A stretch of 64,000 bases of DNA from Lyophyllum atratum. Its lineage: Eukaryota > Basidiomycota > Agaricomycetes > Agaricales > Lyophyllaceae. A model generated the notes under the pieces. That model had not been told where the DNA came from. It did not search any database and was given only the letters and a program-made list of their open reading frames with translations. The DNA lies in assembly GCA_014905825.1 (NCBI GenBank), contig JACGCN010000008.1, positions 1,302,001 to 1,366,000 of the forward strand, read 5' to 3'. A program made the position numbers and the translations under genes. Shown here piece after piece: positions 14,117-25,103 of the stretch (positions are counted from its first letter, which is position 1; every line of letters starts with the position of its first letter).

Positions 14117-15472
14117 ATGCGACGCTTCGATGACGAGCAAGATAACTCCAGTGATGGCGACGAAGAGCTCGAGGAGATTGAGGAAGATCTTTTTGACGAG
14201 GACTCGGAACTGGAGGATGTGGTGCCTGCGACTCCAGCTCGAGGAAAACGAAAACAAGACGCAGCACTAGAGGACGGGGCTAACCTCATTGTAGAAACCG
14301 CCTTCGACGCCTACTTTACGCATGCCACAACGCGCTCGCGGACGTCTGCAAACGTCTTCTCCTCCCTTGTGCTCCCCCTCACGGCCGAGGAATACGCCGA
14401 GGCCATCGACTCAGCATCCAAAGGCCCAAGCCTGAAGCCCATCGAAGTCCTTTCCCAACCGACACGGGAGCTCCTATCCTCGCGCTTCATGCGCGAGCTC
14501 GCCGAGGGCTACAACCTCCTCATGTACGGCTTCGGCTCCAAACGCCGCGTCCTCAACGCATTCGCCACCTCCCACTGCTCCAAAGCCGGACACGTCGTCA
14601 TCGCCAACGCCTTCCACCCCGACTTCACCCTCAAAGACCTCCTCAGCTCCATCGAACACATCCCCGGCATCCTCACCCTCGACATCCCCTCTCACACCCC
14701 CGAGCACCAAGCCAAACGCATCTCCGACTTCTTCTCCGCCACGCCCGCTAAGCCCAAACGCCACCTCTACCTCATCATCCACAACATCGACGCCGCCCCC
14801 CTCCGCGCCCCCAAAGCAAAGTCGTGCCTCGCCCTCCTCGCGCTCAACCCGCGCATCCACATCGTCGCGTCCATAGACCACATCAACGCGCCCCTCCTCT
14901 GGTCCACCTCCGAGTGCGCCGCGCGCAAACCGGATCCTTACGCTCCGCCCTCCGCCGTCCCCGCGCGCGGCTTCTCATGGCTGTGGCACGATCTCACCAC
15001 GCTCGAGTCGTACGACTTTGAGCTCGCGTACGTGGACCGCACCTCCGTGTCTGGGGGGCACGGCGGTGGCGCGCGGAAGAAGACGGACATGGCGACGCAG
15101 GGTGCGGCTGCGATGACGGAGACGGCGGCTTTGCACATCCTGGCCTCGGTCACGCAAAAGGCACGGAAGCTCTTCTCGCTGATCGGAACGACCCAGCTGG
15201 AGAGCATCGAGGAGAGTGGGGAGGGTGGTGCAGGCGCGGGCGAGCGGGATCTGCAGCAGTTCGGGATGGGGTACGATATGTTGTTCACGACGGCGAGGGA
15301 CAACTTTATCGCGACGAATGACACGGCGTTGAGGTCGTTGTTGGGAGAGTTCAGGGACCATGGTCTGGTTGTGTCCGCTCAAGGGACGGCGGGCACGGGC
15401 GAGGTGCTTTGGATACCCCTGAGGAAAGAGAGGCTGACTAGTGTGCTCAGTTCGCTCGAGGTAGACGCATGA
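14117..15472 (+). CDS. ORC2: origin recognition complex subunit 2
   Basis: A single uninterrupted exon of 451 residues. The N-terminal 45 residues are strongly acidic (DDEQDNSSDGDEELEEIEED). The Orc2 core follows: LSSRFMRELAEGYNLLMYGF with GSKRRVLNAFA, the degenerate Walker-A-like region typical of Orc2, then HLYLIIHNIDAAPLRAPKAK and IHIVASIDHINAPLLWS, and a C-terminal winged-helix region ending ALRSLLGEFRDHGLVVSAQG. Orc2 is part of the six-subunit complex that marks replication origins and loads the MCM helicase; the subunit itself is thought not to hydrolyse ATP. Codon third positions are rich in C in the central third, more so than in neighbouring genes. The gene is 205 bases downstream of the NADAR gene on the same strand and converges with DCP1. 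Confidence 0.93.
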   Translation: MRRFDDEQDNSSDGDEELEEIEEDLFDEDSELEDVVPATPARGKRKQDAALEDGANLIVETAFDAYFTHATTRSRTSANVFSSLVLPLTAEEYAEAIDSASKGPSLKPIEVLSQPTRELLSSRFMRELAEGYNLLMYGFGSKRRVLNAFATSHCSKAGHVVIANAFHPDFTLKDLLSSIEHIPGILTLDIPSHTPEHQAKRISDFFSATPAKPKRHLYLIIHNIDAAPLRAPKAKSCLALLALNPRIHIVASIDHINAPLLWSTSECAARKPDPYAPPSAVPARGFSWLWHDLTTLESYDFELAYVDRTSVSGGHGGGARKKTDMATQGAAAMTETAALHILASVTQKARKLFSLIGTTQLESIEESGEGGAGAGERDLQQFGMGYDMLFTTARDNFIATNDTALRSLLGEFRDHGLVVSAQGTAGTGEVLWIPLRKERLTSVLSSLEVDA

Positions 15473-15780
15473 ACATGCATGTGGGCTACGTGGTTATTCT
15501 CCCCGTTCCTGGGCGTCGCGTAAGCCCACAGAATAGTACTACACTAGCAGTATAGGTTTAACGATACAACGATGTAGATAAGCGTAGTAGTACTAGATAT
15601 GAATAGCAAAGAAGGGGTTCGGTACTGATCGTGAATGCGAGGGAGCGACAGGTGGCGGGAATGGCGTGGAGGGGATGTGATACAAACAGCGACGAGCAGG
15701 GTTCGTACGAATAGCAGCAGGGGTCAATACAGATTCGGATACAACACATGAACCGGGAAAGGAACCGGGACGGATGTCCT

Positions 15781-18372
15781 CTATCCAACCCTGCTGGTGT
15801 ACTCGCGGAACAGAGTGTCCACGAACGACTTGTCGGTCTAAACGGACATAAGGATCGTCAGCGGAGGCCTTTGGATAGGAAGAACAGAAAACGTACATGG
15901 ATCAACGTAAGCACCTCCCTCACAAACTCATTCCTCTCCATCATCGGAGCATTAATCCTCTGGGTCGAAACAGCAGCGATCACGCTCTCCTTCACAGCCT
16001 CCGGAACAACGCCCTGCTGCCTCTCCAGCCCGGGATGTGTCACCTTTGACACAACCCCGTTCATCTGCTGCCTGGGTACTTCAGCAGCCACAGCCCTCAC
16101 CTCAGGGGAGGAACACGGCGATGGCGAAGGCGATGCCGTCGACGTTAGCCTCTCCTCCACCGACCCCCCCGGCACATCCCAACTCCTCTCAATCTCCTCT
16201 CTCAGCCTAACCTGCTCCGCCGCCCGCTCTTTCTTCCCCTTCTTCTTCCCCTTCCCCCTCTCTCCCACCGCAGCAGCAGCAGCAACGCCATTCTGCCCTC
16301 TACTCTCGCTGCGCCTGTGGACGCCGATACCATTCTGCACTGCCCGCCGGAACGCATCGGGGTCACTCAGCGCTCTCGTATCCGCAAAATCGAGCTCGAG
16401 GATCTCGTCAGCTTCTGCATCCTGAGCACCGTCGGCGCGTGGGTACGGCCATAGTTCAGAGTCGGGCTCAAAAGGGACCAGCGGGCGTGCAGTGCCAGGC
16501 GTCACTGTTTGGCGCTGCTGCGGAGTCTGCGTTTGCACTGATTCAGGTTGAGGAGGAGGAGCCGCGCGTGCAGCATGGGAGAGTGACGGGGCATTAGGAA
16601 AACGGGGCGGGCGAGAGGCGAACGGAGGCGTGATAAACCCGTTTATGGGTGCGCGGGGCGTGACGTCCCCAAGGATCCGTCCGTGCTCCGCGCCGTGCGC
16701 GCGATGATGGTGTCCGTGTCCATGTCCGTTCGTTACTGACGGGCCGTGGTCAGCGAGGAGCGGCCGACCAGCACTGGCCCCTGCCGCCTGCAATTCTTGA
16801 TCGTACTCCGCGTCGGGGTCGAGAACGGTGCTCGACTCAGAGTACCCATCCGAGCCACCCCGCTCGTTGTCGCCCTCGCGCGAGCTCGGGTGGGACTGAG
16901 CACCCGTGCTCCAAGCCGTGGAGGCAGCAGATGCGGTGCGTGAGGGGGGTAGACCTAGGAGAGTGGAAATGACGTCTTGGTTTAGGATCTGGGGAGGGGC
17001 GTTCGTAGTGGGTGCTGGCGTGTGGATCGTCATGGGTGCGGTGGTAGATACAATGGTGGATTGCGTAGTTGGGGGCCGAGCGGGATCGGCAGATGCAAAA
17101 ATGGAGTCGAGGAGGCTGAGACCGGTGCTTGAAGATGAAGGGAAAGAGGGAACAGATACAGAGGATGAGGCACGGTGGTCGGCGGTGTCCAGTAGGTCGC
17201 CGCCACCCAAAGCAGCGAAAAGCGATGCGACGGTCATGTTGGAGGTAGAGCTGGGTACTTGGGATGATGTGGAAGTGGCAGGGGGGCTGGGATCGATTTT
17301 TGCAAAAAGTTTGTCCAGCTCGGAGGCGCCGCCGTTTGTGTAGGTTTGGGTTTGGGAAGGATGTCGGGCTTGGAAATGCCCTTGTCCATGCTGAGGCTGT
17401 GACTGAGAGGTCGGACTAGCGGGGTGTGCCTGGGGTGTTTGGGTGGCGCCATTAGCTGTTATGAGGGCAGTTAGAGGCGTGTTAGAAGACATCAAACGAG
17501 GGCAAATCACAGTGTGGTGGAGCATTTATTACGGCAGCAGTTGAAGAAGGAATAGAAGGCGGAGGTCTGTCTGGGCCGTAACGGAACTCTTGGGGGTAGG
17601 ATTGGTTTTTCTTGATGTAGGAATGGAGGCTAGTTTAAAAAATCAGTACTCGGCAGAAAACGATCTTCCCAGCTTTACTCACCGGGTAAAAATATCAATG
17701 AGAGGCTCTCTCGAATCCGTCGCGAACATCCAAAGACCAATTGTGGTCGACTCGCCCTTTTCGGCTGCCGTCAGTTTATCTACGTCGGGGATTGCATAGA
17801 CGTCGGAGAATTTGTGTGGAGTCCCATTGGATTGGGCTGCGCGTGCAAGGGCTAGCCTCCGATCCGTGTATTCTGGATATGAACGGATGATTAGATAGCT
17901 CCCATGCGCGCCTATGCTGTCTTCTGGATATAGTCGTTGGATGTGGTCGTCCATTCCCATGCGGTTGAGGATGTAGAAACCATAGGGCGGGTAAGACTCC
18001 CTGTTGAAAAAACCATTCATGAGTCGAAAATTATGAATAGACGCCTACGACCCTAGGCGTCGTTGTATTTATTACTCACCGCTCGTACAAGAACATACTT
18101 CCTTCATACCCTTGTTTCTCCCACTTTGTTCCGTTGTGGTGGTACAGACACACATGGCTGAACTGGTCAAAAATAGACACAATTGAAGGATCCCGCCTTC
18201 GCAAGACTTTCAGATTGTGTTGATATCTTGATGCCGGGGTCATGCCAAGACTGGGTTGTTTTCCGGGTACGGACGACTGGCGGGCGTCAGGGGACAGTGG
18301 AGGCTGGCAGCTACTAGTTGAAGGCATTTTAGGCGTAGATATATGAGATGGATTGCGGCGAGGGGGACCCAT
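15781..18372 (-). CDS. DCP1: mRNA decapping enzyme subunit Dcp1
   Basis: Five exons (18372-18080, 18000-17683, 17629-17511, 17455-15897, 15837-15781) give 781 residues. The EVH1-type Dcp1 domain is at about residues 48-215: NLKVLRRRDPSIVSIFDQFS, VCLYHHNGTKWEKQGYEGSM, YPPYGFYILNRMGMDDHIQR, SIGAHGSYLIIRSYPEY and TIGLWMFATDSREPLIDIF. A disordered insert of over 450 residues rich in Ser, Pro, Gln and His follows. The last exon restores the conserved C-terminal trimerisation-type helix, MERNEFVREVLTLIH then TDKSFVDTLFREY. Dcp1 activates Dcp2 to remove the 5' cap in cytoplasmic P-bodies. The 19-residue final exon was found by splice joining; without it the protein would end in intron translation. 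A second in-frame ATG lies 45 bases downstream of the chosen start. Confidence 0.92.
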
Positions 18373-18533
18373 GGCGGTGGTGAAGTGGTGGTACAAGGCA
18401 GTGGCGGACCAGAAGCCACAATGAAGAGGACGTCAGTCTTTGATTACCTCTGTTTGCTTCCCAGGTCCCAGCCAAGCATCGTGCGACCAAATTTCATCAT
18501 CTCGTCGACGTCGAAGTCGGCATTGCAGACGCG
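18373..18533. promoter_or_regulatory. 161-base divergent promoter between DCP1 and the 18534 gene
   Basis: DCP1 starts leftward at 18372 and the next gene starts rightward at 18534. Both promoters and 5' UTRs must fit in 161 bases, so shared control is likely. No clear TATA box is visible, as is usual for housekeeping genes. Confidence 0.45.
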
Positions 18534-19443
18534 ATGAGTGCTGCCTTCAACCGTGTCGTCCAGCAGAACCAGCTCGCACTCAGGGAGGGCGTCAAAATCG
18601 TTAGAAATATTCTCGCGACGACCCCGGCACCCACTGGCTTCACCACTAATGAACTCTTCAAGCTAGCACTCAAGGAGGCGCCTCCGGCCGAGTACCAGCC
18701 TCCCGTCCAACCGACACCTCCTCCAGTACCCACTATGCATAAACATAAAAAAAGACCAAAACTAGAGGTTCCCGAGGCTCCTCACCCCGAACACCCTGTC
18801 AGGTCAATGTCGTGCGTAAATAATTTCTCTGTCCCGGTATCCACGACTAAGAACCGTTAGATTCCTGAAGCGGCATATACTACCCTTTCTCGAAGGACAG
18901 CGGGAACTGAAGAAAGGTCTGGCTGAGCGCGTGCCGGCCCATGCCTCGGTTGCCGCCGCCACCAAGAAGGGCAAGCTGGCACAAGACGCGGCGGGCGGTG
19001 CCGGGTCTGCTAAAGCGAAAATCTGGGTTTGGCAACCCGTCGACCCCAGCACGCTACCCCCACCTCCTGCGCCGAAAGAGCCCAAGGTGGTGTACGGTGA
19101 AGAGGTGGGCGTGGGTGAGGACCTGGGACACTTGAGCAAGAGACGGGAGAGAGCGCGGCGTGAAAAGATTCGTGCTGACGTGCACGCGATGAAGGTCGCT
19201 GCGGGTATTGCAAAGTACAGAGAGAGGTCAGCGGCTGGCATGGTGCTTCGGGCAAAACAGGCTGCCCAGGCGGAGAGGAAACAGCAGCGGGAAGAGGAGA
19301 GGAGAGCGCAGCTGGAGGGGTCTGGCCCGCATGTTCAAAGCACGCCTCGAAACCCGGATACGAAGGATAGCCTCAAAGCTGTCGCCACACTTTTTGCCAA
19401 AAGGAGGGCAGCAGATGCGAGGCCAGGGAGAATAATCCACTAG
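18534..19443 (+). CDS. unrecognised basic fungal protein (two exons)
   Basis: Exons 18534-18802 and 18861-19443 join with a 58-base GT-AG intron and give 283 residues. The N-terminal 60 residues form a believable globular helix region (MSAAFNRVVQQNQLALREGV, then GFTTNELFKLALKEAPP). A Pro-rich linker and basic KHKKRPK patch follow. After the intron come FLKRHILPFLEGQREL, a motif WVWQPVDPS, and a long Arg/Glu-rich helix (HLSKRRERARREKIRADVHA). I do not recognise a named family. The mix of a short helical N-terminus and basic helices would fit an organelle ribosome or RNP component, but that is only a guess. It lies beside DCP1 on a shared short promoter and converges with PRP3. Confidence 0.7.
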
Positions 19444-19802
19444 CTAGGCATTTCACGTCGGGAATTCTACTATCATATCATACTACTCTGCACTTATTCA
19501 AATCTCTATTGCACGCTTTCTCGCCTTAGCTCCCGCCGCGGTAGCCATCCGACTCCACTGTACAGGATTTGGGCAATGGTTGACGTTGCTCTAAATCAGT
19601 TTTGGGTATGCTGTTATCAGGCACCACTGCAACCTTTCAAAACTCGGCTCGGGTTCCAAAAAAGTTTTTTCTGGACGGAGTGAGGGCTCCCGTTGGAATC
19701 ACCGTTTACGGACAGACCCAAAGTGCCCACATTCATATATTATCGAGATAACAAGCCCCGAAGATCATTAAGCATTCAACACAACCCCTGCTGACACCAG
19801 CT
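19444..19802. other. convergent 3' intergenic region
   Basis: A 359-base gap between two gene ends (stops at 19441-19443 and 19803-19805). It should hold both 3' UTRs. Nothing else is visible. Confidence 0.4.
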
Positions 19803-22195
19803 TCAGTACAACTCCTCTTCCTCCGGACGCCGATTCTTCGCCTGATCCCAATACCCCTTCAACTTCTCCCCAAGCACCTCCTTCGCATCCCTATCCGTAG
19901 GCGCGCTCCTCCCCTTAAACGCACTAAACACACGATCTCTAAGTTGCCCCTCCCACACCAAGTAGCACTTATTGCTCTCTAAAGAGGGTCTCCCGTCACC
20001 TGCACCCTCAGCTGGCGGTGTAGGGACGGCCTTTGCAGGAGTGTCGCCCTCTGCGTCGGAAGTGGGGTCCTCGAGCTCGACGTCCTCCGCACCACGGGGA
20101 CGCGCAGCCTCAGTCCAGGCGACACGGTGCATGAGCAGACGCTTATAGTTCTTGATAGCCTTGCTAGAGCCTTCGACGTACACCATGTTGAATTGGGGTT
20201 AAAGATCGTGACACCCGTCAGGCTCAGCTGCTCAGCGTTCTTGCGTACTTTGTACTGGTGAGCGGGGTCGGAGAGGATTTTGATTCTATGGCGGAACAAA
20301 GACAGGGACGTCAGAAAGAGAAATGAGATGAAGAACATGTCGAGATGAACGCACTTGAAGCAGGCGCCGTATATGCCCTTCTTCTCCAGCTCGACCTTCT
20401 TCGCCTCCTTTTTCTCGCGCCTCTGCTCGTCGGTGAGCTTACGCTCCGCGTTCATCTTTTCGTGGCCGTGCCTGCGCTGTGCGACCTCACGGCGTACACG
20501 GGCCTCGACACGGGTTGGGTCTTGAATGGCGTCTGAGGTCAGAACTTTCATCAAGTTCTTGAGGCCGACTACAGGTGGTGTCAGTATGTAGAGCTGCGAT
20601 AATGATAGGAGTACTGACCCTTTGGTGGATCGGGAGGCAGGAGGCCCATACGGATCCGATCTCTCTTGTCCTGCAACTCTTGGGCGCGTCTCAACTTCCT
20701 CATCTTCTTTTGTTCCTGCAGCCAAATGTGAACAGGGAAATTTTGTGCAAATTTTGGAACTTTCGTACCTTCTTGGTCAACATCAGCGGCTTCAGTTCCA
20801 CCTTATTCTTGTCGCCGGGTGCAGGGATGGGAATAGGATGCTGGATGTAGATCGTGATGGGGGAATCTGACGTGTGGATGTTGAGTGTCTCCATGCCAAA
20901 CTCAAGGTCGTCGTAGTTCTTGTGTGGCAGCAAAGCTGCATCCCACCACTCTGCAGCCGGAGGAGGAGCTCTCTACATCAAGAAATGTTGTTAGTCATTG
21001 TAGTGTATTGCATATTTGAGTTTTGAACCTTGATAGTCTTCTCGACGCCCATCTCGCCATCCAACCCAGCCTTGCGCGCGCTCTCCGCGATACGCTGCTT
21101 GAGGGCTTCTAGTTGATTCTCTTGCCTTATCTGATTCGCAAGCGCGACATATTTGCCTTTGGGGTTGAACCTGAAGGTACGACCAGTGCGTTCTCTGGGA
21201 GCGCCTTCGAAGCCAGTATCTTTCGCGGCTGCAGCTGCGTACGGATTCAACGACTCTGGTGTTGGAACAGGTGGCGGGGGTGGAGGCGGAGTGGGAGCGT
21301 TACGAACATTTGCCTAGCGAGAGAAGTCCTCGAATTAACAACTGCACACGAGGGAGTATGGAAACACAAACCTTGATCGACGCAAACTTGGGCTGCATGG
21401 GCTTATACCTATCCTTCTTGGACTGGGGCAAAGCGGGCGTCGTATCCAACAGCAAGGGGTGGGCCGCCATCTTCAGACCCGCGCCTTGCTGAGTCTGCTC
21501 GACGGGGCGGTTCTTCTTCCCCGTCTGAGGCATCGACTATTGCGTGGCATGAGGGGAGATACAGTATGGTGTGGATGTAAGAACGTACCATGTATGGGTT
21601 ATCCTTCACAGCAAGCTTACTTTGGGCCTCCGCGACACGGCGCTTGGCTTCCGACACACGGCGCGCAATGACATCGCCGATGAGAGGAGTTCCTGGAGCA
21701 GGAGACCCGGTGGCTGGTGTTGGCCCGCTGGAAACAGTCGGTGATGGAGTGGCACCGGCGATTTGTATTGGGACCGCAGGTTTCGTCGGAACCGGAGCTC
21801 TGATGGGAGGCGTCCAGCCTAGCGTATTGGTCTTAAAGACGGCTAGCTTCGCCGCAATCTCTGCACGCTTCTGTGCGATGATATCCGCTGGGGTCTGGGT
21901 AGTAAATGAGTGATATTGTGCACCGGATGTGTCGTTGAGAGACTCACCACTGCTAATGTTGTTGGACCGTTGGTGGTGGTCTGGGTGTGAAAAAGGGTTA
22001 TAGTAACATGTCAGAACATAGTTGAGGAGGCAAATTCACCTTAGGATGAAGGAAGATGTACTCACGTCACTGATGTTCCGAGAGGACGAAATCAGCGATA
22101 CGAATAATGAGGTGGTGGCAAATAGCGAACCTTTTCAGTTTTTTGGCAACAGAGGATTCTCCATTGCCTTCAAATGCTCTCTTCTTGTCGCTCAT
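19803..22195 (-). CDS. PRP3: U4/U6 snRNP splicing factor Prp3, with apparent one-base frameshift
   Basis: Ten exons (22195-22131, 22069-22066, 21980-21948, 21894-21589, 21536-21372, 21313-21029, 20972-20769, 20715-20619, 20568-20355, 20285-19803) encode about 618 residues. Recognisable parts: an N-terminal AEIAAKLAVFK helix; NPYAAAAAKDTGF; FRFNPKGKYVALANQIRQEN; the Prp3 core ELQDKRDRIRMGLLPPDPPK and NLMKVLTSDAIQDPTRVEAR; and the C-terminal DUF1115 region (MVYVEGSSKAIKNYKRLLMH, SNKCYLVWEGQLRDRVF). Prp3 binds the U4/U6 duplex with Prp4 and Prp31 in the tri-snRNP. Near 20189-20192 the family sequence IFNPNFNMVYVEG needs AATTTCAAC but the DNA reads AATTCAAC. The summed exon length is one base short of a multiple of three, so one T is missing: a sequencing error or a real mutation. 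Exon 2 would be a 4-base microexon. Confidence 0.9.
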
Positions 22196-22286
22196 GGTGT
22201 TGTGGGGGACGGTAGCAACGCGCGTCCCGTGAGTTGTAGAAGGGACGGTGGGGGTATAAGCCCAAGGAGGTTGGGTTACATAAGCA
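22196..22286. promoter_or_regulatory. 91-base divergent promoter between PRP3 and MRPL16
   Basis: The start codons of PRP3 (22195, leftward) and MRPL16 (22287, rightward) are only 91 bases apart, so the genes share a promoter region. It contains the tract caacgcgcgtcccgtgag and no obvious TATA box. Confidence 0.5.
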
Positions 22287-23102
22287 ATGTTTTCTCTTTC
22301 TTCACTGTCGCGGTTAGTGGGCTCGACAGCTGGCCATGCCTCGTCGACTACCCACCAAGTCACTGCTCTCGGCCCTCTGAGCATCTTTACTCGAGCACGC
22401 TCTCAGCTCGCTCCCCGTCAGGTCCAGCATATCAAACGTCACAAAGGCCGCATCCCTATCCCGACCGGAGGTTCGACGAAGGGGACGACGCTGGCGTATG
22501 GAGAATGGGGCATCCGGATAAAGGGAAATGGCGCTCGCTTGAGTGCGAAGCAGCTGACGACCGCGGAGGAGGTCATTAAGAAGAAAATTAAGGTCATCAA
22601 AGGGTGTAAGGTTTACCTACGCGTATTCCCAGATATCCCTGTCTGCATAAAGGTGCGTATAGAATCCCAGCAAATGCACATATACTAACTTCACTCTCCA
22701 GGGTAACGAAACGCGTATGGGTAAAGGAAAAGGCACGTTCGAATACTGGGCAACTCGGTGAGTGCTGGTTGCCAGATACTTATAGTCACCCGTTGACACG
22801 GAATCTCAAGTGTCCCTACCGGGCGTGTTATCTTCGAAATTGGAGGTGCTCCCATCCGTGAGGAGCTTGCCAGAGATGGTATGACTCATTCATAGTAGGC
22901 TACCCAGCGTCCTGACCTCTTCCAACCTCCAGCGCTCCGGCAGGCAGCCGACAAGCTACCTACAGTCATGGAGTTCATCGACCGCAATTCCCCTCCGCGC
23001 CTGGGCAACCTTTTGTTGCATCCTCCCAAATCTCCCAAGGTTGAGGCACCTATAGCTGTCCTGGAGGCTACCGAAGCCGCACTGCAGCAACCTACAGCAT
23101 AA
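22287..23102 (+). CDS. MRPL16: mitochondrial large-subunit ribosomal protein uL16m
   Basis: Four exons (22287-22652, 22702-22757, 22811-22878, 22933-23102) give 219 residues. The start looks like a mitochondrial targeting sequence: MFSLSSLSRLVGSTAG, few acidic residues. The L16 fold is clear: [93 protein letters not shown]. L16 sits near the peptidyl-transferase centre and the A-site finger in the large subunit. The last 40 residues are an extension past the bacterial-type core. The gene shares a 91-base promoter with PRP3, which may couple splicing and mitochondrial translation genes in expression. Confidence 0.93.
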
Positions 23103-23510
23103 TTTATGTAAATACATTTAATCCTTCTAATGCTGCATGTTATCTAGCTATAGTAAGTTTTCGTTGTGATGACATCCGGTCCTCTTCTGACTTTTTGGCT
23201 TTAGGTGTCGATGAACAAATAGATCATTGATTGCGTTCTGAACAATCCCAATATATAGATATCATCGATGAACGAAGCCAGCGATGGTCGTTCCTCTCCG
23301 TCTGCTGACCTCAGACCTTAAGCACGTCATTCCACGCCTCTTGCAAGATGATCCAAGTCGAGCAGAAGCGACGCATTTGGCGACATAAAGTTGGGCGTAA
23401 GGCATAAATCGTGAATACATAAACATATCGCATAGGGCATAAATAAATCTTGTACAGTTCTATGGTTCGTCATCCTTCCTTCCCTCCTTCTAACCCGCTC
23501 ATCTACTTCA
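23103..23510. other. convergent 3' intergenic region
   Basis: A 408-base gap between the MRPL16 stop and the stop of the minus-strand coiled-coil gene. It should hold two 3' UTRs. No further feature is visible. Confidence 0.4.
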
Positions 23511-25103
23511 TCAGAACTTCTCCATGAAGTTATTGAGGACTTTAGCAACAAACTCGCCACCTTCCTTCACCATCTCTCGATGTTCTGGGAGCACCTTTCG
23601 AAGCTGGGCGGCGAGCTTGTCAGGATGCCACTTGAGGATCTCGGCCTTCAGGTACTCCTTCGGTGTCTTGCCCTCCATGCCCCGGTGCGTCAAGAACAGG
23701 TCAATGTCGTTGTAAGTCAGGTGGTCGGGGTGGGTGACGGCCACAAACACAGGCCAAGGGAATGCCGAGAAATGGATATCTGAGTGAGCAACGGCGCCCT
23801 TTAACGCCTTCCACTTCGCATCGTAAAGCTCGAAGGGGTTCGCTGGCTGGGCGCCCTGCGCCGTACGACGAGCTTGCTCTTCTGCGCGAGCTTGCTCTTC
23901 GGCACGGGCTTGCTCGCTCTGAAGACGGATGTGCTCCTGTGCACGTAGATGAGCCTCAGCCTCAGCGAGACGTTGGCGCCGCGCCTCGGCCTGACGACGG
24001 GCCTCCACCTCACGGGCCACTTGGCGAGCGGACTCCTCCTCCTCCTTGCGGCGGCGCTCAGCCTCATCATACCATGCCTTGCGTTGGCGCATTTCATCGG
24101 CCCGCCGAAGACGTTCCCGCTCTTCCCGTTCCTTAGCCAGACGCTCACGCTCCAGGCGTTGCTGTTCCTGCATCGCAAGCCTTCGCTGCTCCTCCTCTCG
24201 ACGAGTTTGGGCCTTCAAGCGGTCAGCCTCGTGGATCGCGTTCGTCACCTCCGTGATCAACTCCTTCCTCGTCCGCAGCTCTGGCGTCAACGGCTGCCCG
24301 GCACGCAACGCCTGGAATATCAGCTCCCTGTCCCTGTTCTCCCTGTTCTTCCTAAGTCCCTCCACCCTACGCAGCTCCTTTTCCTCCCGACGCTGGTTAC
24401 GAGCCCGGTCACCCGCCACCTTTTGCTTCAACTCCGCGGCAACACGACGCTGGCGGCTATCCATAGCCTTCCTGAACTCCTCTTTTCGCTTCTCATGCTC
24501 CAGTGTCGTGCGAATCTTACGTGCCTGAGTCCTAGCCTGCGAAGGTTCGCGAGTGGCGCGGTCCGCTATGGCCCTTTCCTTCTCGAGATCCTTATGGTGT
24601 TCCGCAATGGACTCGAAACGATCGAGGTTGTTGGGCTGTGCGCCGAGTTTGGCCAGCTGAGCTAAGAAGATCTGGTCGCAAGGATCGGCGGGATCATCGC
24701 CGACGGAGGCCTGTGCTTGTCGTTGGAGAACGGTGAACGCAGGGGGCTGGACGGAGGGGGATGTGGTGGGGGATGTGGTAGACGAAGGACCGGCCGCCGC
24801 TTTCTCTGCTTCATAGATTCGTTTCTTCCTCAGGAAAGAATTGTATCGCCTTCTTGCATCGAAACGCTCAACGTAGATGCTGTGATGGTAGCTCCCATTC
24901 CGGCCCAGGGCGCTTTTGCGAGGGGGTTTTCCCCCAGCGCCGAACAAAAGGGCGTGGTCACTGTCGGAGAGTAGAGGAGGTTCAGTACGGGCGCGGGGCT
25001 TCGGTGAACGAGTGAACAGTCGAGTGGGCGACATGTAGCCCTTGGGGAGGAGCTGCGCAGCTCTACTGGCAATAGAAAAAAGCTTCTTCGGGGTTTGGAA
25101 CAT
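23511..25103 (-). CDS. coiled-coil protein with C-terminal WHPD (NFKBIL1/J-like) domain, short paralog
   Basis: A single exon of 530 residues; the ATG at 25103 follows an in-frame GTG. Residues about 1-60 are basic and disordered (LFTRSPKPRARTEPPLLSDS). From about 150 to 420 the chain is one long charged helix dominated by R, E, K, Q and A (EEEQRRLAMQEQQRLERERL). The C-terminal 100 residues form a compact domain: PFELYDAKWKALKG, IHFSAFPWPVF, DIDLFLTHRG, EILKWHPDKLAAQLRKVLPE and HREMVKEGGEFVAKVLNNFM. The WHPDK motif and its spacing recall the J-like C-terminal region of NFKBIL1-type proteins and DnaJ domains. The gene at 56527-61136 has the same layout and the same terminal domain, so these are paralogs. 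Function is unknown; a scaffold or chaperone adaptor role is speculation. Confidence 0.8.
   Translation of the reverse strand: MFQTPKKLFSIASRAAQLLPKGYMSPTRLFTRSPKPRARTEPPLLSDSDHALLFGAGGKPPRKSALGRNGSYHHSIYVERFDARRRYNSFLRKKRIYEAEKAAAGPSSTTSPTTSPSVQPPAFTVLQRQAQASVGDDPADPCDQIFLAQLAKLGAQPNNLDRFESIAEHHKDLEKERAIADRATREPSQARTQARKIRTTLEHEKRKEEFRKAMDSRQRRVAAELKQKVAGDRARNQRREEKELRRVEGLRKNRENRDRELIFQALRAGQPLTPELRTRKELITEVTNAIHEADRLKAQTRREEEQRRLAMQEQQRLERERLAKEREERERLRRADEMRQRKAWYDEAERRRKEEEESARQVAREVEARRQAEARRQRLAEAEAHLRAQEHIRLQSEQARAEEQARAEEQARRTAQGAQPANPFELYDAKWKALKGAVAHSDIHFSAFPWPVFVAVTHPDHLTYNDIDLFLTHRGMEGKTPKEYLKAEILKWHPDKLAAQLRKVLPEHREMVKEGGEFVAKVLNNFMEKF

Noticed and set aside
14474..14881. 135-codon open frame antisense to ORC2
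   Set aside because: It mirrors a C-ending codon-biased stretch of ORC2 and is a run of G/E/D/V typical of antisense GC-rich coding DNA.
24046..24665. Plus-strand frames opposite the 23511-25103 coiled-coil gene
   Set aside because: Ser/Leu/Arg-rich antisense of a charged helix; no independent evidence.
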